This document shows, one piece after another, positions 10,420-23,407 of a DNA stretch of 64,000 bases. The notes below the pieces were generated by a model. The model searched no databases. It saw only the letters and a list, made by a program, of their open reading frames with translations, and was not told the DNA's origin. Every line of letters starts with the position of its first letter. The stretch's first letter is position 1. The stretch comes from Litoditis marina. Taxonomy: Eukaryota; Nematoda; Chromadorea; Rhabditida; Rhabditidae. Position numbers and translations under genes: made by a program. The stretch spans positions 15,904,090-15,968,089 of the forward strand of contig OZ038437.1 in NCBI GenBank assembly GCA_964036275.1, written 5' to 3'.

Positions 10420-13400
10420 CTATTCTGATGTCTGGCTGCTCTGCTAGAAAATGCTATCAGTGGGATACGGATAAGAAAGATCAGCTCACAATACAAGAAT
10501 GTACAGATGGACAAATGTGTTACACGGTTCAGCATACCAGAAATAATTGGTGCCAGACATTTTGTTCTAAACCGGGGAACAAACTTGAGGTAACCGTAGT
10601 TTCGTCCAATAAGAAAACCCGAATATGTAGTTTCTTAATGTTGTAACCCTCGTACTCACGAAGTCACAACGATTAGGTATTTCAGGCGATACGTTAGCCT
10701 TTTGAATATAACACAACAAAACACTAACTATACTAGGTTTATTATGAATATATAAGAAACAATACAATAAAGCCTTGATACCTAACTGGGAGAGAGAGAA
10801 TAGAATACTAGCCTAGTAGCCAGACTGCTTACTAGCTAGGAAGAGCTCACAACACTAGCAATGCTCGCTGCTTTGTACACGTAGGCAGACGAGGAAACGT
10901 AACACGTTAACATGGTAGCAGACGTATGCTAATGATTGTAGACATGATATGCAACTGAGATGATACGTGATAATGTTCACATATCCAACACTTAATATTT
11001 CAAATAGGATAATTGATAATTACGAAGCCCTACTTTTTCTTCTTCCATATGGTTGCGAACCGAATACACATAACTCGCAAGACGCATGAAATCACGAATA
11101 TCGATCGAGAAACTTCGGCATCAATCCACAAACACAGCGAAATACACCGTTAAAGGGGGGCAGAATAGAAAGCTAGTTTAGGTACCCCGGGGTACCTAAA
11201 TATAAGGGTGCGCGCGCCAAAACTGACTAAAACATGTGAACCGTGTGCAAATACTGTTTGTCAGTTTAAATAATGAAAGGTATCAATCAGTTTCTCTCGA
11301 GCAGATCTTTCATATAAGACGCTCCAATCTAAATGGTTTCGGAAATCAGGAAATCCTAGTGATTTCATGAAATTTTTAGGATGAGACTTTTAACCATCGA
11401 AGAGTTAACACTTTTTTTAAATTATTTCTGATTGGACATCGGGTAGTCCCCATTTATTTGAAGTTAAAACTAAAAACCAAACGATCGAATCGCTGTGTCC
11501 CGATTCAGGAAATTGAAAAAAAGTGTGTCACAAAAAATTGCAGTTTTCACAAATCTCTCAAAAAATTGTGTCACAATTTTTCACACTTCAATTTTTTGGG
11601 CACAATTTTTCACACTTCAATTTTTTGGGCCCAATTTTTCACACTACAATTTTTTGGGCACATTTTTTCACTTTTCCAAATATTGTACATGTTCCAGCAA
11701 GAGAGGTTATTACTGAACCACTCGCGCGATACTAATGTTTCCTTCCATACCCCCCCTGACTGCGCCGTATCTAGTATTGGCGATTAGAGCAATGAGACGC
11801 AGAGAAACGGGCGCGCATTGAGGGCATCGCCCAATTAGAGAAAGAGACGCAGAGAAAGAACAGGCGAGACAGATCCGCAGGATTTGAAACCATAACAAGA
11901 TACGGATCATTGAGAGCTGTGTCAAAGAGTATCACAGCATTATCGCGCGAGAGACATACAAAGTGCAAAGTACCTCTTTAGAGAAACAAATGTGTCACAA
12001 TTTTTCACACTTCCATTTTTTGGGCACAGTTTTTCACACTTCAATTTTTTTGGGCCCAATTTTTCACACTACAATTTTTTGGGCACATTTTTTCACACTG
12101 TTTTCAACTGCGAAAACGTGTGTTATAATGTTCTGAAAGGAAAATAATTGTGGCAGAGGATTTTGAAACATACAAATATTCGGTAGTTTTATCTGCGCTC
12201 CAAATGAAAGCGACACAAGAATTAGAAGAATTGGACATTTCAGAAAAAATATCGGACAAGTCTGATGATGCACAATATTTTGAGGTTTTCCAAGAAATTA
12301 TCTAAAATGGAAACCATTTAGATTGGAACGTCTTATATAAACTTTCCTTTCTGTCCCCCTTTAAGATTTGATTTAGGAAGAAGCTGACCGTATCGAACCA
12401 AATTTTTTTAACGTTCAGAGGAATAATTTAAAAACATTATGGTAATTCAAAAAAAAAACATTACTGTAAACTATTATAAACGTGAGAAACATTGTTTCAA
12501 ATTAGAAGAGTTTTTAGTTCGTCTGGAGCAGCTTTTCAGAAGAACTGTCGTTTTTGGCTCTTTTCAACGCTGAGTACTTTGCCGTTGTGCTTTTGCTCTA
12601 TTTTAATGTTCAAACGTTGTTAGTTCATTTTTTGTTCCGTTTGCTAATTTGTTGTCAATTTTTTCAGGGAATTATTGACTGCGGCACGATGGAGTCAGAA
12701 AAGATGGGAATGTGTTATTGTGACACGGATCTGTGCAACGGAAACGTAGAATCAATAGACACGGTTCGACACTTTTTACATTTTGTTTTTCCATCACATC
12801 GTATTTTGTAAGCTCAAATAGCCGGGTAAGCTATTTGAGCAAAACTTCAATGATAGCATTCTAGTTCAGGTTACGATTGTCGTGCGAAGCGCGAAGCGCT
12901 GCGCAGATTAGTTTTTGATCACAGGTTTTATTATAATTTCTGCTAATTAAACGCAGATTTTCTAGTTTTGCATATGGGCAAAAAAAATATCAAAACAAGT
13001 GGGTGAGTAGTTTATAGCACTGTATTTCAATTGTGCTCAAATAGCTTACCCGGCTAGTTGAGCTTACAAAATACGGCCACAGGCGGCGTGGCAATCCGTC
13101 CAACCTGATGAGGAACTCATCAGTTCCTCATGAGAATCTCATGAACACCTTATGAGCTACTTGCGAACTTCTAACGTTGAAATATGGTATTCATTAGAAT
13201 CTCCTGAGAAGTTCGTGAGATATTGCTCACGCGGTATCTCATGAGGGATTGCTACCGCGCCAGGCCGTTGGCTGGTTTAGTCGTCGCCAACGGAAAGGCG
13301 GGAGGGTACTGTATATCTCACTTCCCGCTGTGCGCACACATGTCTCCGATTCTGAAGCTTTCCGTTTATGTGCTCTAATAGCGCAGCGGTTAGCGCCCTG

Positions 13401-15069
13401 CCACAAATATTTTGCTCGCAGGTTCGATTCCGGCGAGAGATATAAATTTGGCAGTCACTATCTGCATAATTTTACGTGTGGTGAAAACTTGGATGAAAGT
13501 GTTACGGGGAGAGGGGGACCCAACTGTAGTATTGTGAGAGGGGGGGGGGAAGATACTTCATTTCCACGTTTTTTTTTGGATTTATATGCAGAAACGAGTA
13601 GCAAAGTACGCCAAAAGGAGGTATGAAGAAATTCTAATTCTCGGAGAAGCTGTTCTTTATACGTTCTAACTACGCATCAACATAGCAAATAGTTCTCTAG
13701 TTTTAAGGTGTCTCTCAGACAGAACCTGGGGTAGTTAGAGGCGAACACAAGGGGGCGTGGCTCTTTTTGTGATCACGCTGACAGCTTAAAATACCGTAGA
13801 AGATGCAGGCTTAAATACTGGTGTACATTTAGCCTGCATCTCCTCATGAATTTCAAACAGTACAGGCGACATCTGTTATTTTAAGTTGCAAAATTGGCGA
13901 GTCCGGTATTTTCCGTTTTTGATCCTTCAATTCGTCAAACTGCCGTTTTGAGTTGATTAAATCAAATTTTCAATGCGAAAATTGAAATCAGTGTAAAAAT
14001 TAGATCTAAGCACCCGCGTTCCCATATCCTTTGTTAAAAGATGAAAAAGTCTGGCTTTTTGTCCGGAGTTCGTTACAGCAAAAATTGGTACCAGGTTTCC
14101 GCGACTAAGTTCCGCGACATTTGTCATGGCTAACTCAGAACGATTGGCGCCGATTTTCCGCGATTGGCCAGCTACAAAGCGAGAGAGTGTGCAGGTCAAT
14201 GAGGCCGCAGACACCTGCGTCTCTTCGACCTGCGCGCTCTCTCGTCGAGGCCGCTACAAAAGTGGCTGACCAATTGGCTGGGAATTGTCTGAGAAGTTGA
14301 ATGGCTGACACGGCAGCGTGCCAATAAATATTCCAGGCTGTTTTTCACCACTTTGAAGTTTGTCAAAAAACTGCAAATGTCTGTTAGCGGTTAATCAGTT
14401 CCAAAAGAGCGTGTAAATGAAAAATGTTTTCGGAATACTCATGACTCCTCTAAGAAATGGTTCTCCGAAAATCTTGGCACGATGCCAATGGGTCTCAGTG
14501 GGAATGACATGAACTACAGTTAGAATTGAGAGCAACGTATCTCTATCTGCGACCCCCTCTTCAACGTGTTTGTTCACATTTCTTCGAATCTTTCTACAAT
14601 TTGCAGAATGAAAGAAAAAATTAAGAAAATGAACGTTTTTATTTTTCAGGGCGGCAAGAAATTAGGAGTGCTTGGCAATGTTCGCGGCTGCATTCAGCAG
14701 ATTCAGCGTGAGTCTCTTCTCTTTCTCTCTTTCTCTCTCTCATTCTCCTTTTCTCTCTTACCTCTCTCTCTCTCTTCTCCCCCTCTCTCATCTCTCTGCC
14801 CATTCTCGCTCTCCCTTTTTTGTTCTTATCTCTCTCTTCTCTGCCACTCACTATCTCTCTTCCTCTCCTTCTCTTTTCATTTCCCTTTTCCAGAAATGGT
14901 CAGAAAAGAGGCTGATAGCAAGAAGAAGGGAAAAAGTGGTTCGAGTAAATCTGGCGAAGACGATTCCGAAGAAAAGGATTCTGACGAATCGGATGCCGCC
15001 ACCGAATTTTCGATGCAGCGAAACATTTTGATGATCCTCGCTGCTCTCATTGCATGTTTCATGAACTGA
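10420..15069 (+). CDS. Ly6/ET-like GPI-anchored protein, plus-strand copy (4 exons)
   Basis: Exons: 10420-10589, 12668-12763, 14650-14707, 14894-15069 (TGA overlapping AATAAA). Ly6-type proteins are small cysteine-rich, usually extracellular and membrane-anchored. Exon 1 carries the end of a signal peptide and the first cysteines (SARKCYQW, MCYTV, WCQTFC). Exon 2 ends with the diagnostic MCYCDTDLCNGN. Exon 3 has LGNVRGCIQQ. Exon 4 encodes a Lys/Ser/Asp/Glu-rich spacer and a hydrophobic tail (NILMILAALIACFMN) expected of a GPI signal. Exon 1 begins in phase 1, so an ATG exon must lie upstream; I did not find it. In the paralogue about 250 bp separate the shared upstream block from exon 1, against about 40 bp here, so this copy may have lost its start exon. 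Introns hold a 1.2 kb TTAA element, MITEs and a CT-rich microsatellite. Confidence 0.75.
11150..12364. mobile_element. 1.2 kb TTAA-ended element with ~30 bp internal repeats
   Basis: Ends read TTAAAGGGGGGCAGAA and, in reverse complement, TTAAAGGGGGACAGAA, then share ATATAAGACG(C/T)TCCAATC. The left arm is interrupted by ~140 bp containing the palindrome GGTACCCCGGGGTACC. Two clusters of a ~30 bp repeat with core CACACTTCAATTTTTTGGG lie at 11570-11665 and 11990-12100. The short plus-strand ORFs here follow the repeat and are not genes. The element lies in intron 1 of the Ly6-like gene. Confidence 0.75.
12801..13074. mobile_element. MITE with TATTTTGTAAGCTCAAATAG arms
   Basis: Long inverted arms TATTTTGTAAGCTCAAATAG and CTAGTTGAGCTTACAAAATA. 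Same family as 6833-7062. It lies in intron 2 of the plus-strand Ly6-like gene. Confidence 0.8.
13278..13461 (+). mobile_element. SINE-like element with tRNA-like core
   Basis: This is the best-preserved plus-strand copy. It begins TAGTCGTCGCCAACGG. It carries an A-box-like TAGCGCAGCGGTTAGCGCCC (about 13379-13398) and a B-box-like GGTTCGATTCC (about 13422-13432), and it ends GCAGTCACTAT. I take it as tRNA-derived, not a functional tRNA gene, because the acceptor-stem ends do not pair. Confidence 0.65.
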
Positions 15070-15109
15070 ATAAATACAAAGCACGTGATATGAGATAATA
15101 CACAATGAA

Positions 15110-16213
15110 TATGGCGAAATTGTACAGTGGATATGCTGCTATCCATCTCCATTTTCAACGATCAATTTGTCGTTTGTATTACTTTTGGTATGTTGAAGTC
15201 TCCCCCCCCCCACGGAGAGTGAAACAATACTCCCAAAAGTGATACGAAAGTTGGAGGGGGGCGGGGACCCAACTGCAGTGGGGGTCAGTAGTGGATATCA
15301 GTTTTTTACATCGGAAAATGCACCTGCCGTTCAAGGTCACGGGGTCAAGGTCATCGAGCATTGGCTTATGGGTGGGTTGGGGTCAAGGTCTTCAGATCAA
15401 TCAATAATCAGTGATAATCAATCAATAAGTGATCAGTAATCAGATCAATAAATCAATAAGTAATCAGTGATCAAACTACAACTCTTAGATAAGCTTTAGA
15501 TAAATGATAAACTTTTTTATCAGACTACAAATTTTTTATCAGACTACAAACTATAACTTTTAACAAACTTTAACTTTTAACAAGCTTTAACTTTGACCAA
15601 GCTTTAAAGTAACTTTTAACAAACTTTAACTTTTAACAAACTTTAACTTTTCGAAATTGGTTTAGTACCGGTTAGTGCTGGGGTATTTCGCAATACATAC
15701 AGTATACCTACCGTATGCCTACAGTAACCCTATTTCGCAATACTTACAGTATAACTACAGTAAATAAGTGATAATCAATAAATCAATAAGTAATCAGTGA
15801 TCAAACTACAACTTTTAGATAAGCTTTAGATAAATGATAAACTTTTTTATCAGACCACAAACTTTTTATCAGACTACAAACTATAACTTTGACCAAGCTT
15901 TAATGTAACTTTTAACAAGCTTTAATGTAACTTTTAACAAACTTTAAAGTAACTTTTAACAAACTTTAACTTTTCGAAATTGGTTTAGTACCGGTTAGTG
16001 CTGGGGTATTTCGCAATACATACAGTATACCTACCGTATGCCTACAGTAACCCTATTTCGCAATACTTACAGTACAACTACAGTAAACCTATTTCGCAAT
16101 ACTTACAGTATAACTACAGTAACCCTATTTCGCAATACTTACCGTATACCTACAGTAACCCTATTTTGCAATACCTACAGTATACCGTATAAACTTCAAA
16201 TAAATCATTTAGA
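15110..16213. repeat. Nested tandem duplications
   Basis: No gene seen. A ~300 bp block with AAACTTTAACTTTTAACA repeats, then GGTTTAGTACCGGTTAGTG, occurs twice (about 15440-15760 and 15780-16080). After the second copy, a ~30 bp motif with core CTATTTCGCAATACTTACAG is repeated four to five times to 16190. Short ORFs in this region are repeat translations. Confidence 0.75.
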
Positions 16214-16537
16214 ATGCGGGTTACACGTGAAATGGTTGATATAGGCAAACAAATTTGTCTTGTTGCTTCACTAATTATAATAACAATCATTGTTATTATA
16301 ATAACTACGTATTCCAGCAAAGCGATCGCTCAACGAACAGAGTCGAACTTATCTACAGCTGAATCAAACGACATCGGCGAAAAAACCACAATGGCGGGAA
16401 TCAAATCGAAGAACAGTTTGAAATGTTATGCTGACGAGAAACCTACATGCAAAAAATCGTTCAAAACAATAAATGGAGTTGATACAAACCTTGCTTGTAC
16501 AAACAAATTTTATTGTTACAGGATACCAAGAGTGTAG
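16214..16537 (+). CDS. Small type II-like membrane protein with four spaced cysteines
   Basis: A 107-residue open frame, with an in-frame TAA shortly upstream of the ATG and AATAAA just after the stop. Residues 14-35 are a strong hydrophobic segment (ICLVASLIIITIIVIIITT) near the N-terminus, so it reads as a signal anchor with the C-terminus outside. The distal part has LKCYADEKPTC, LACTNKFYC and no further membrane segment. The spacing recalls the first half of a Ly6/ET domain, and a Ly6-like gene lies just upstream, but the CxC..DLCN half is missing. I do not recognise the family. The stretch TATTGTTACAG near the end could also be an acceptor. Confidence 0.5.
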   Translation: MRVTREMVDIGKQICLVASLIIITIIVIIITTYSSKAIAQRTESNLSTAESNDIGEKTTMAGIKSKNSLKCYADEKPTCKKSFKTINGVDTNLACTNKFYCYRIPRV

Positions 16538-16809
16538 ATTTTGAATGAATAAATATGTTGCATATGAATTTGATTGGTTCTTGAACTGTCTGGAGTGATT
16601 GATTACGGCGAAATTCAAATTATAATAGGGGTATAATTGCTTAATGTTCTCGAAATTAGCACCCATATGCAACAATGTCTCCTCCAAGGAAGCGGTTCCG
16701 CAGGTTAGTTTAAATATCAAATAGTTTTTGTGTTCAAACAAGGATTGAAAAAGAGTTTCAAGGATTTCAAAAAAAACAGCAACAAAGTATCTTCTCGTGT
16801 ACGGCCAAA

Positions 16810-19800
16810 CTAGTATCTTCTCAGTATGGCTCCGTAGTCCTCGCGCAGAGCCGTCGGGAAAACATTCTCAACCTCTGAAATAATATTATACAGCTATGAA
16901 TCAATGACCCGCTACCATGTGGGAGTGTGTTCAAAATCAAGGCTGTATGTACTACAATATAATTCGCAATTCGGCATAGCGTTTCGCGATACAGTAATCC
17001 TAAAAATCGTTTGGCTTATTAGAAAAATACAAACTTTCTCTATGAATTAAATTGTTATTCTCTGTCGTAAATGTGAGGTTCCGCCCGTACAATATGAAAT
17101 CGTCTTGTATTCTCATTATTTTCTGATTTTCAGCCCAGCGTGAGCGCCTGTTTGGAAACGTAGTGGTAAATTATTATCCCTACGGGTGGTGAATTTGAGA
17201 ATGATATTTACAGAGATAAACCGAATAATTGCAACATAACCTTGTTTCCCAGTTCTTCAAACTGTTTCATGACATATTAAACCAACCTTTTTCCTCAGCA
17301 TCTCCGCGCACCAGTAGGGTGGTAACCAGCTTGGAGAACCCGCCTTGCAGGTGGGAAAATACGATTATTATTCCAGCGGCCTGTCCTGAAACAAGTAATT
17401 CTTTCAAAACATGGAAGTAAAGACTCTATTTTTTCTTGAAAAAACATACAGTAGAACCGAATTATTTCCAGAAGACATAAAAATACGTCCTAGTTACACT
17501 TCCAAAATACAAATAGTTAATTTTTATATTTCTTCAAACCCCTCAAATATAGCGTAATTAATTTTCAAAAACATGCAGAGATATATTATATGACCCGGTA
17601 TTCACCTCTCTCGAGCTGCTTTCTTGCTTGGGTGAGGGCGCCTTGAGCCAGCTTGAGACGGGCCGCAAACCCGTCGGTTAGGTCGTACTTGGTGAGCGGC
17701 GTGATACTGAAAACAACTTATTCTGTATATAATAGCCACAACTACACGACATACTCGGGCAGTTTTATAAATTAAAGGTATAATGTGGGTTAAACTTTGC
17801 CATTGTCGATATTCGGCGGTAAACCAAATGTAGTTCACATGGAGTTTCATGCAGGATATTTAATGAAGTGATTTCTATAGTTTAAACGCTTTTAATGTAT
17901 TACGAAAATATCAGATTCAAACCTAATTATTCCTTTGAGCAGTATATTGGACATAAAAAGTAATTCGTGACTCTGTTAGAAAATAGTGTTGAAAAAACAA
18001 AGGTATAAGCAATTGTACTAAACTTACTGCACAAGAGGCGGTGCCAGCGGCCAGTTTTTCTTTTCGGCGACATTCTTCTTAGCGGTGATTATGATCAATG
18101 TAGGCCGGGTCATCCTTTCTTCTTCGGCCTGAAATCGAAAACAAAATATAGTTTGTGTAACCCCCATATAATCCCGTACAGTAATATGCTAAAAACGGCA
18201 GGTAAAAGTCTAATATGTTGGCGTTTTTTTCGTTTTTTTTCCCCAGATTATGACAGTTATTTGAGCATCTTCACTAGCACAAACACTAAGGAGTTGAAAC
18301 CAGACTAATGCACTCGTCATTAGGCAAGATGTCATGGATATTTGACGGGGCACTGTACAAGGCAGTTGATTGCTGAAACGGAGTATATATGACGGTGCAA
18401 ACTAAAAATTTGGCAAAATGAAAGTTTATTTACTAAAACTGCGTTTTAAAGGCTTTGTAAAAAACGAGAAAGAAGTTTGAAGCCGGAAAATGCACGGAAA
18501 AGAAGACTGAGCATTTATTTGACGTTGGAAAAAGTAATATCCGATGACATTGCACAATAATTAGAAAAAAACTAATTGGAATGAATAATGGACACACTAT
18601 AAACGATAATGTGAGAAGTCCGCTTTTGGATGATCCAGTAATGGGCTTCAGGAAAAACCGTGAAGAAACATCGGGCTTTTTGAAGGCCGATAGAAAAACT
18701 TAGGCCGAGCCCATTTTTGGATCATCCCAAAACCGGCCATTGAAAAAAATATTGCAACAACCATGTGTAAAAAACCGCTAACATACATACAAGCATGAAT
18801 CAAAGTGTATAACACAGCACTGAGACATTGTACACCTCGGTGATTAAAAAAGTGAAAATAGTACTATTCACGAAATCGGTAGTTACTGCAATGTGTACAT
18901 ATACTGCACACAATTATGATATTACAGAAAACATGTATATCCACAACTGCATAACTACCGAAATTGTGTAAACCTTAACCAAACTATTTTCAGTGGATAG
19001 CAAAAACAACAACATTTCTCTTAGTTACACAGGGTTCAAAAACCTAGAACAAACGACATCGACTGTAAGTTAGAACTTTCCCAACAAATGAGCAAAAACG
19101 AGAACGAGTCATAGTCATTTTTTTCTGTCTATTTGGACAAGTTTACTAGGGTATGAACACAGCGAGAATCGACGTGTATATCCTGATTCTAAGTCACTAA
19201 TTACCAACGTACGCTTATAAAAAGTCACTAGCGATCATACACTACCAAGTTCATATGAACTTCATATAAAATCAGCCTTTAATACGCGAGTATATGTGAA
19301 AATCGCAGTATTAAAGGAGTCGCGAGATTTTAGAACCAATGAGAGACCCTTGGCGGTGTATGATAGCGATGACACGGTAGTATAGTACACTTTGTGAGCT
19401 ATAGGTGCCAAACTGTATAAAAATTGATAGAAAACATAGCTAGCTCACTGCATTTTTATCGAATAGAGAGTTTTACTGGTCATCTAGCATCGATCTTCAA
19501 AAATGGGTGGAATCCATCCTTGGTGGGATTTGGGATATAGAATGGGAACGAAACAAAAATAAACGAAACAAAAATAACACAAATATGCTAATCAACCTGA
19601 ATTTTATCCTTTTTCCATTTGCATCACCAGCGGCCAACTATTTGTGACGGTAAGAGGCGTCCGGAAGGGGAACATATCATCGATGACACTGAAAATGTCT
19701 ATTGAAAACCGAGAAAACAATCACAATGAAACTATTAGAAAAACATCAGAAATCTCCGTCTTGAATAAAAGCGCGGGAGATCTCCTATTTCTTTAACAAG

Positions 19801-22800
19801 AGGCGCGAGTAAATATGAGGCACTAGTTTCCAGCGAATTTTTTGTTATCTCTTTTTCCCAGCCCAGCGAATGTACAGGATCTGGATTCAATTTTTGAATG
19901 ATTTTGGCAAAAATAGACTGCGTTTCTCTTAATTTATGACAATTTCGTTCACTTACACTTTCAACTTCATATGGAACCTAAGCGAAATGTAGAATAGGCG
20001 AATAAGCGCGAAAAAACTATTTTAAACTCTACAGGCATTTCCCAAAAAAGGTTACGTATTCATGGAATGTGTCATGAGATAAAACAGATATTATAGAAAA
20101 ATCACTAACCAAACACATATCGCTTCGGCATATCGACCGATTGCCATATTCTCCATGCGCTTGCAAAAATGGAGAAGGGCACTTCATCAATCTGACCTGT
20201 AATCAAAACACAATGATAAGAGTCATGAGAGCAAAGCACAAAAATACACGATAATGTCATAAAGTTCCTGACTAAAAATAAGTTAATAAGTTTACCAGTA
20301 ATGAGTTAGTTCTATTTTTTAATGAGTTTTCCCCGGTGCCTTGTCGTCCTAGTATGGTGCAAAAAGTAATTGACTAAACACAAGGAATACTGTACGGAAA
20401 GAGACATTGCATGCGTGAACATGTGTTTTTATTACTATTTTTAGGTTAAAAAGAGCAAAAAAAGAAATACACTATAACAAAAAGTAAAAAAAAGGCATAC
20501 ACCGTAAAATTTAAAAAAATATCTGGTGGCTGACGTGAGGTCTAAAATGGAGTACGCAGGAGGGAACCACTCATTTTCGAGCGCACGGCGAGCATTTTTG
20601 AAAATTTTCAAAATAATTTTAATTGTTTTCTTCATTTTTATTTCTTGTTTCATGGTAATTCACTTTATTGTTTCGAATATAAGGCGCTGAAGTTTAGATA
20701 ATGCGGTGTTTTCACGCATAAATTGCTCAGAAGGAAGCTATATAAAGGTTCTCAGGAACAAACGAGCGAAAGATTTTTCTATTGCGGTGAGTTTTTCGAT
20801 ATTGGCTTCCGATTCCCTCTTGAAACTGAGCTCTTTATCATATTAGTAGCGACGTTGTTTACACTTGGAATTTTCGCCCTCTGATCGCTCACTTTTCTCA
20901 TTTTAATTTGTTACGTCGTTTTTGGAACCCGATATTGCTGGAGGTTTTTAACAATCAATTTAGATCATCGAGTAATTGAAATAATTGAGAGTAATTGCTA
21001 GTTTTAATAGGAAAAGCTTTTGTGGCTGTTATTGTGCTGAGCAGAATTGAAGAACCTTTTGACTATGTTTCTGTAAACGCTTCATTTAGAAATTGGACCG
21101 TATAGCTTTCTGATTGTTTGAACAAAATTTGAGATTTAATCACATTCCAAATATCGACTTACGTTTTGTGTGCATTAATATCTGATTCTTCCCATGAAAC
21201 TCAGTGGCATACCGGAAAACGTACTCATCATCTCATCAGCTCAGTTTGCCAACGTAGAACTGTAGCGGGCGTATTTCCACCCTCCGGTCTTTTCCAAACT
21301 ATGCGTCATTTTTTCTTTCTGTTTCAGGCAGCGAACGTTCTCGGATCATTCGATCAGAGCAGAAGCAGAATAAAGGCTTTTCGTCAGCCAGAAACCCACA
21401 AAATTCTACGGCTACGCATCTTAGTGACAGGTTTTCATAGTTTACACATTTTCTCCTATTTTGAAGTTCAATCTCACTTAATTTCCAAAGATTTATTATT
21501 GTTGCTCGTATTAATAGTCTTTTAAAGCACACTTCTGAGCATGCACCAGTAAGATTGTCCGGGTAGCCACAAAAATCCGAAATACCGCCTGTCGCGACAG
21601 GCGACAGCTTTAATATACACGATTCAAACGCGCGCCATAACAAGAAGCGTCAACGCTACGATTGGCGCGAACGCGGTGCTTTGCCACGCTGCAAAGTTTG
21701 ATAATTTTAGGATCACTTACGCTCACGATTACGGAACGGAAGGTTGTTGATGGTCCTAACGAATATTACGCATAATTCCTAGGTACAATGTAGTTTACGC
21801 TTACGAACGCATATTACACAGCACAAACACACGATAACTAACGAAATGAAGGTCCAGAAGTTTGAGCTTCATGTGATTCCCCATGTTTATTGTAGATAGA
21901 TATAATATATTAAACTGTATATACTTTTATGTGTCATGTTTATTATATGTATGTATTTACACTACAAACGGGCATAGGAATCGGAGTTCTCCTTGGCTAT
22001 CTTCTTGTACTCCACGAAACTATGAGTAATTCTCTAGTGGAATTACAGGTCTTTGCCCAGTACAGTTGCCACCCAAAATACCACTGAACCACCATGTTTG
22101 TTTTACGCTGTTAGTTACAAGATGACACCCTATTTGGGGTTAGGAAAGACAGCCTACGAAGGGAGCAATTGCTGGCGCAAAACCGCCTACTTTTCGGCCG
22201 AATTCGGCAAAAATTGGCTCATTTTTGATGCAAAATTATAAAATTTTACCTTTTCAACGCTAAAAACGGACTACTTTGTGTCGAATAGTCGAACCTTACT
22301 GGTGTGTGCTTCTGAGCCCCTCCCACGCTTTGAAAGATAAGTTGGGTTTGAACTTCAGAACTTTTTGGAAATGTTTGTTCTCAGATTTAAGTGTTTCTTG
22401 TCTCAGATTTAAGTGTTTCTTGTTCGATATATAAGAATTGGTTAGAATTTGAATTGTGTTCAACTTGAGACTTGTTAAATATAGTTATTTACCGAAAATG
22501 TCCAGGAAAATGACGTTCTAGTGTTGATCTTGACCCGATTCTGATCTACTAACGCGTTTCTGGTGTTTTACACGTTTTCATAACTAAGAATTTTGTAAAA
22601 ACGGTCATGTCATTATGTTCGATAGATCTTATATGTAACTAAAGTTTTCTGTTTCTCTCGTTCCGCAGTTACATGTGAAAAATTACCAGTTTTATACATT
22701 GAACTACTCGCCTAAATTTGGATCATCCAAAAATGGGCTGCGCCCGTTTCTGTTGTGCGGCCCCAAGAAGGCCGCTTATTTTTCTCGGCTTCTCATCTAT

Positions 22801-23365
22801 GTCTATATTTTGATCCACTCAATGCCTATTTTTGGATGATCCAATAATGGTCCATTTATTGTTTTTCTCTGTTATACCTGTTTTACAATGGAATGAATGA
22901 ATTGATGTCAATTATCCCTCCTGTAAAATGGAATTGAATGTTGTGACACGAATTGAAGTGAAACTTACCGAATTATACACGGTTTGGTAAAAAACCTAAT
23001 ATTCATCAATACAACAAATTTTGATGCATTTTGCCAAATTTTTAGTTTGCACCGTCTTATATGCTAGTAAGTCATGGCAAAAAAAATGTACTCAAACTAT
23101 AAGTATATGTCCATTGGAATGATACATACCTGATCCATAAAACGCTGCACATCGAAATTCTCGCAACCTTTGTGCGCTGTGCTCAGGTACGGCAGCGGTG
23201 TCTTGGAAACGTAGACCACGTCACTCAGCCTGTGGAGGACCGGGGGGTCCGCCATCCATTCTGCGTCCACTTTCGTCATTTGCGTATCTAAGAAAAAAGT
23301 ATGTATGTTTAGTGCACCGAAATGTAGTTCTAAAAAAGACGGTAGAAAGAGAGAGAGAGAGAAGG

Positions 23366-23407
<42 letters not shown>

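Noticed and set aside
11458..11787. Three overlapping plus-strand ORFs with HTSIFWAQFF repeats
   Set aside because: Open in all three frames because of the ~30 bp repeat; lies inside a transposon.
14566..15158. Several overlapping ORFs of 60-167 codons on both strands
   Set aside because: They arise from the CT-rich intron and shadow frames of the Ly6-like exons 3 and 4.
17137..17168. Small plus-strand exon with good acceptor and donor (TTTTCAG ... GTAAAT)
   Set aside because: 32 bases only, lies in an intron of the opposite-strand gene, and no partner exon keeps a frame open.
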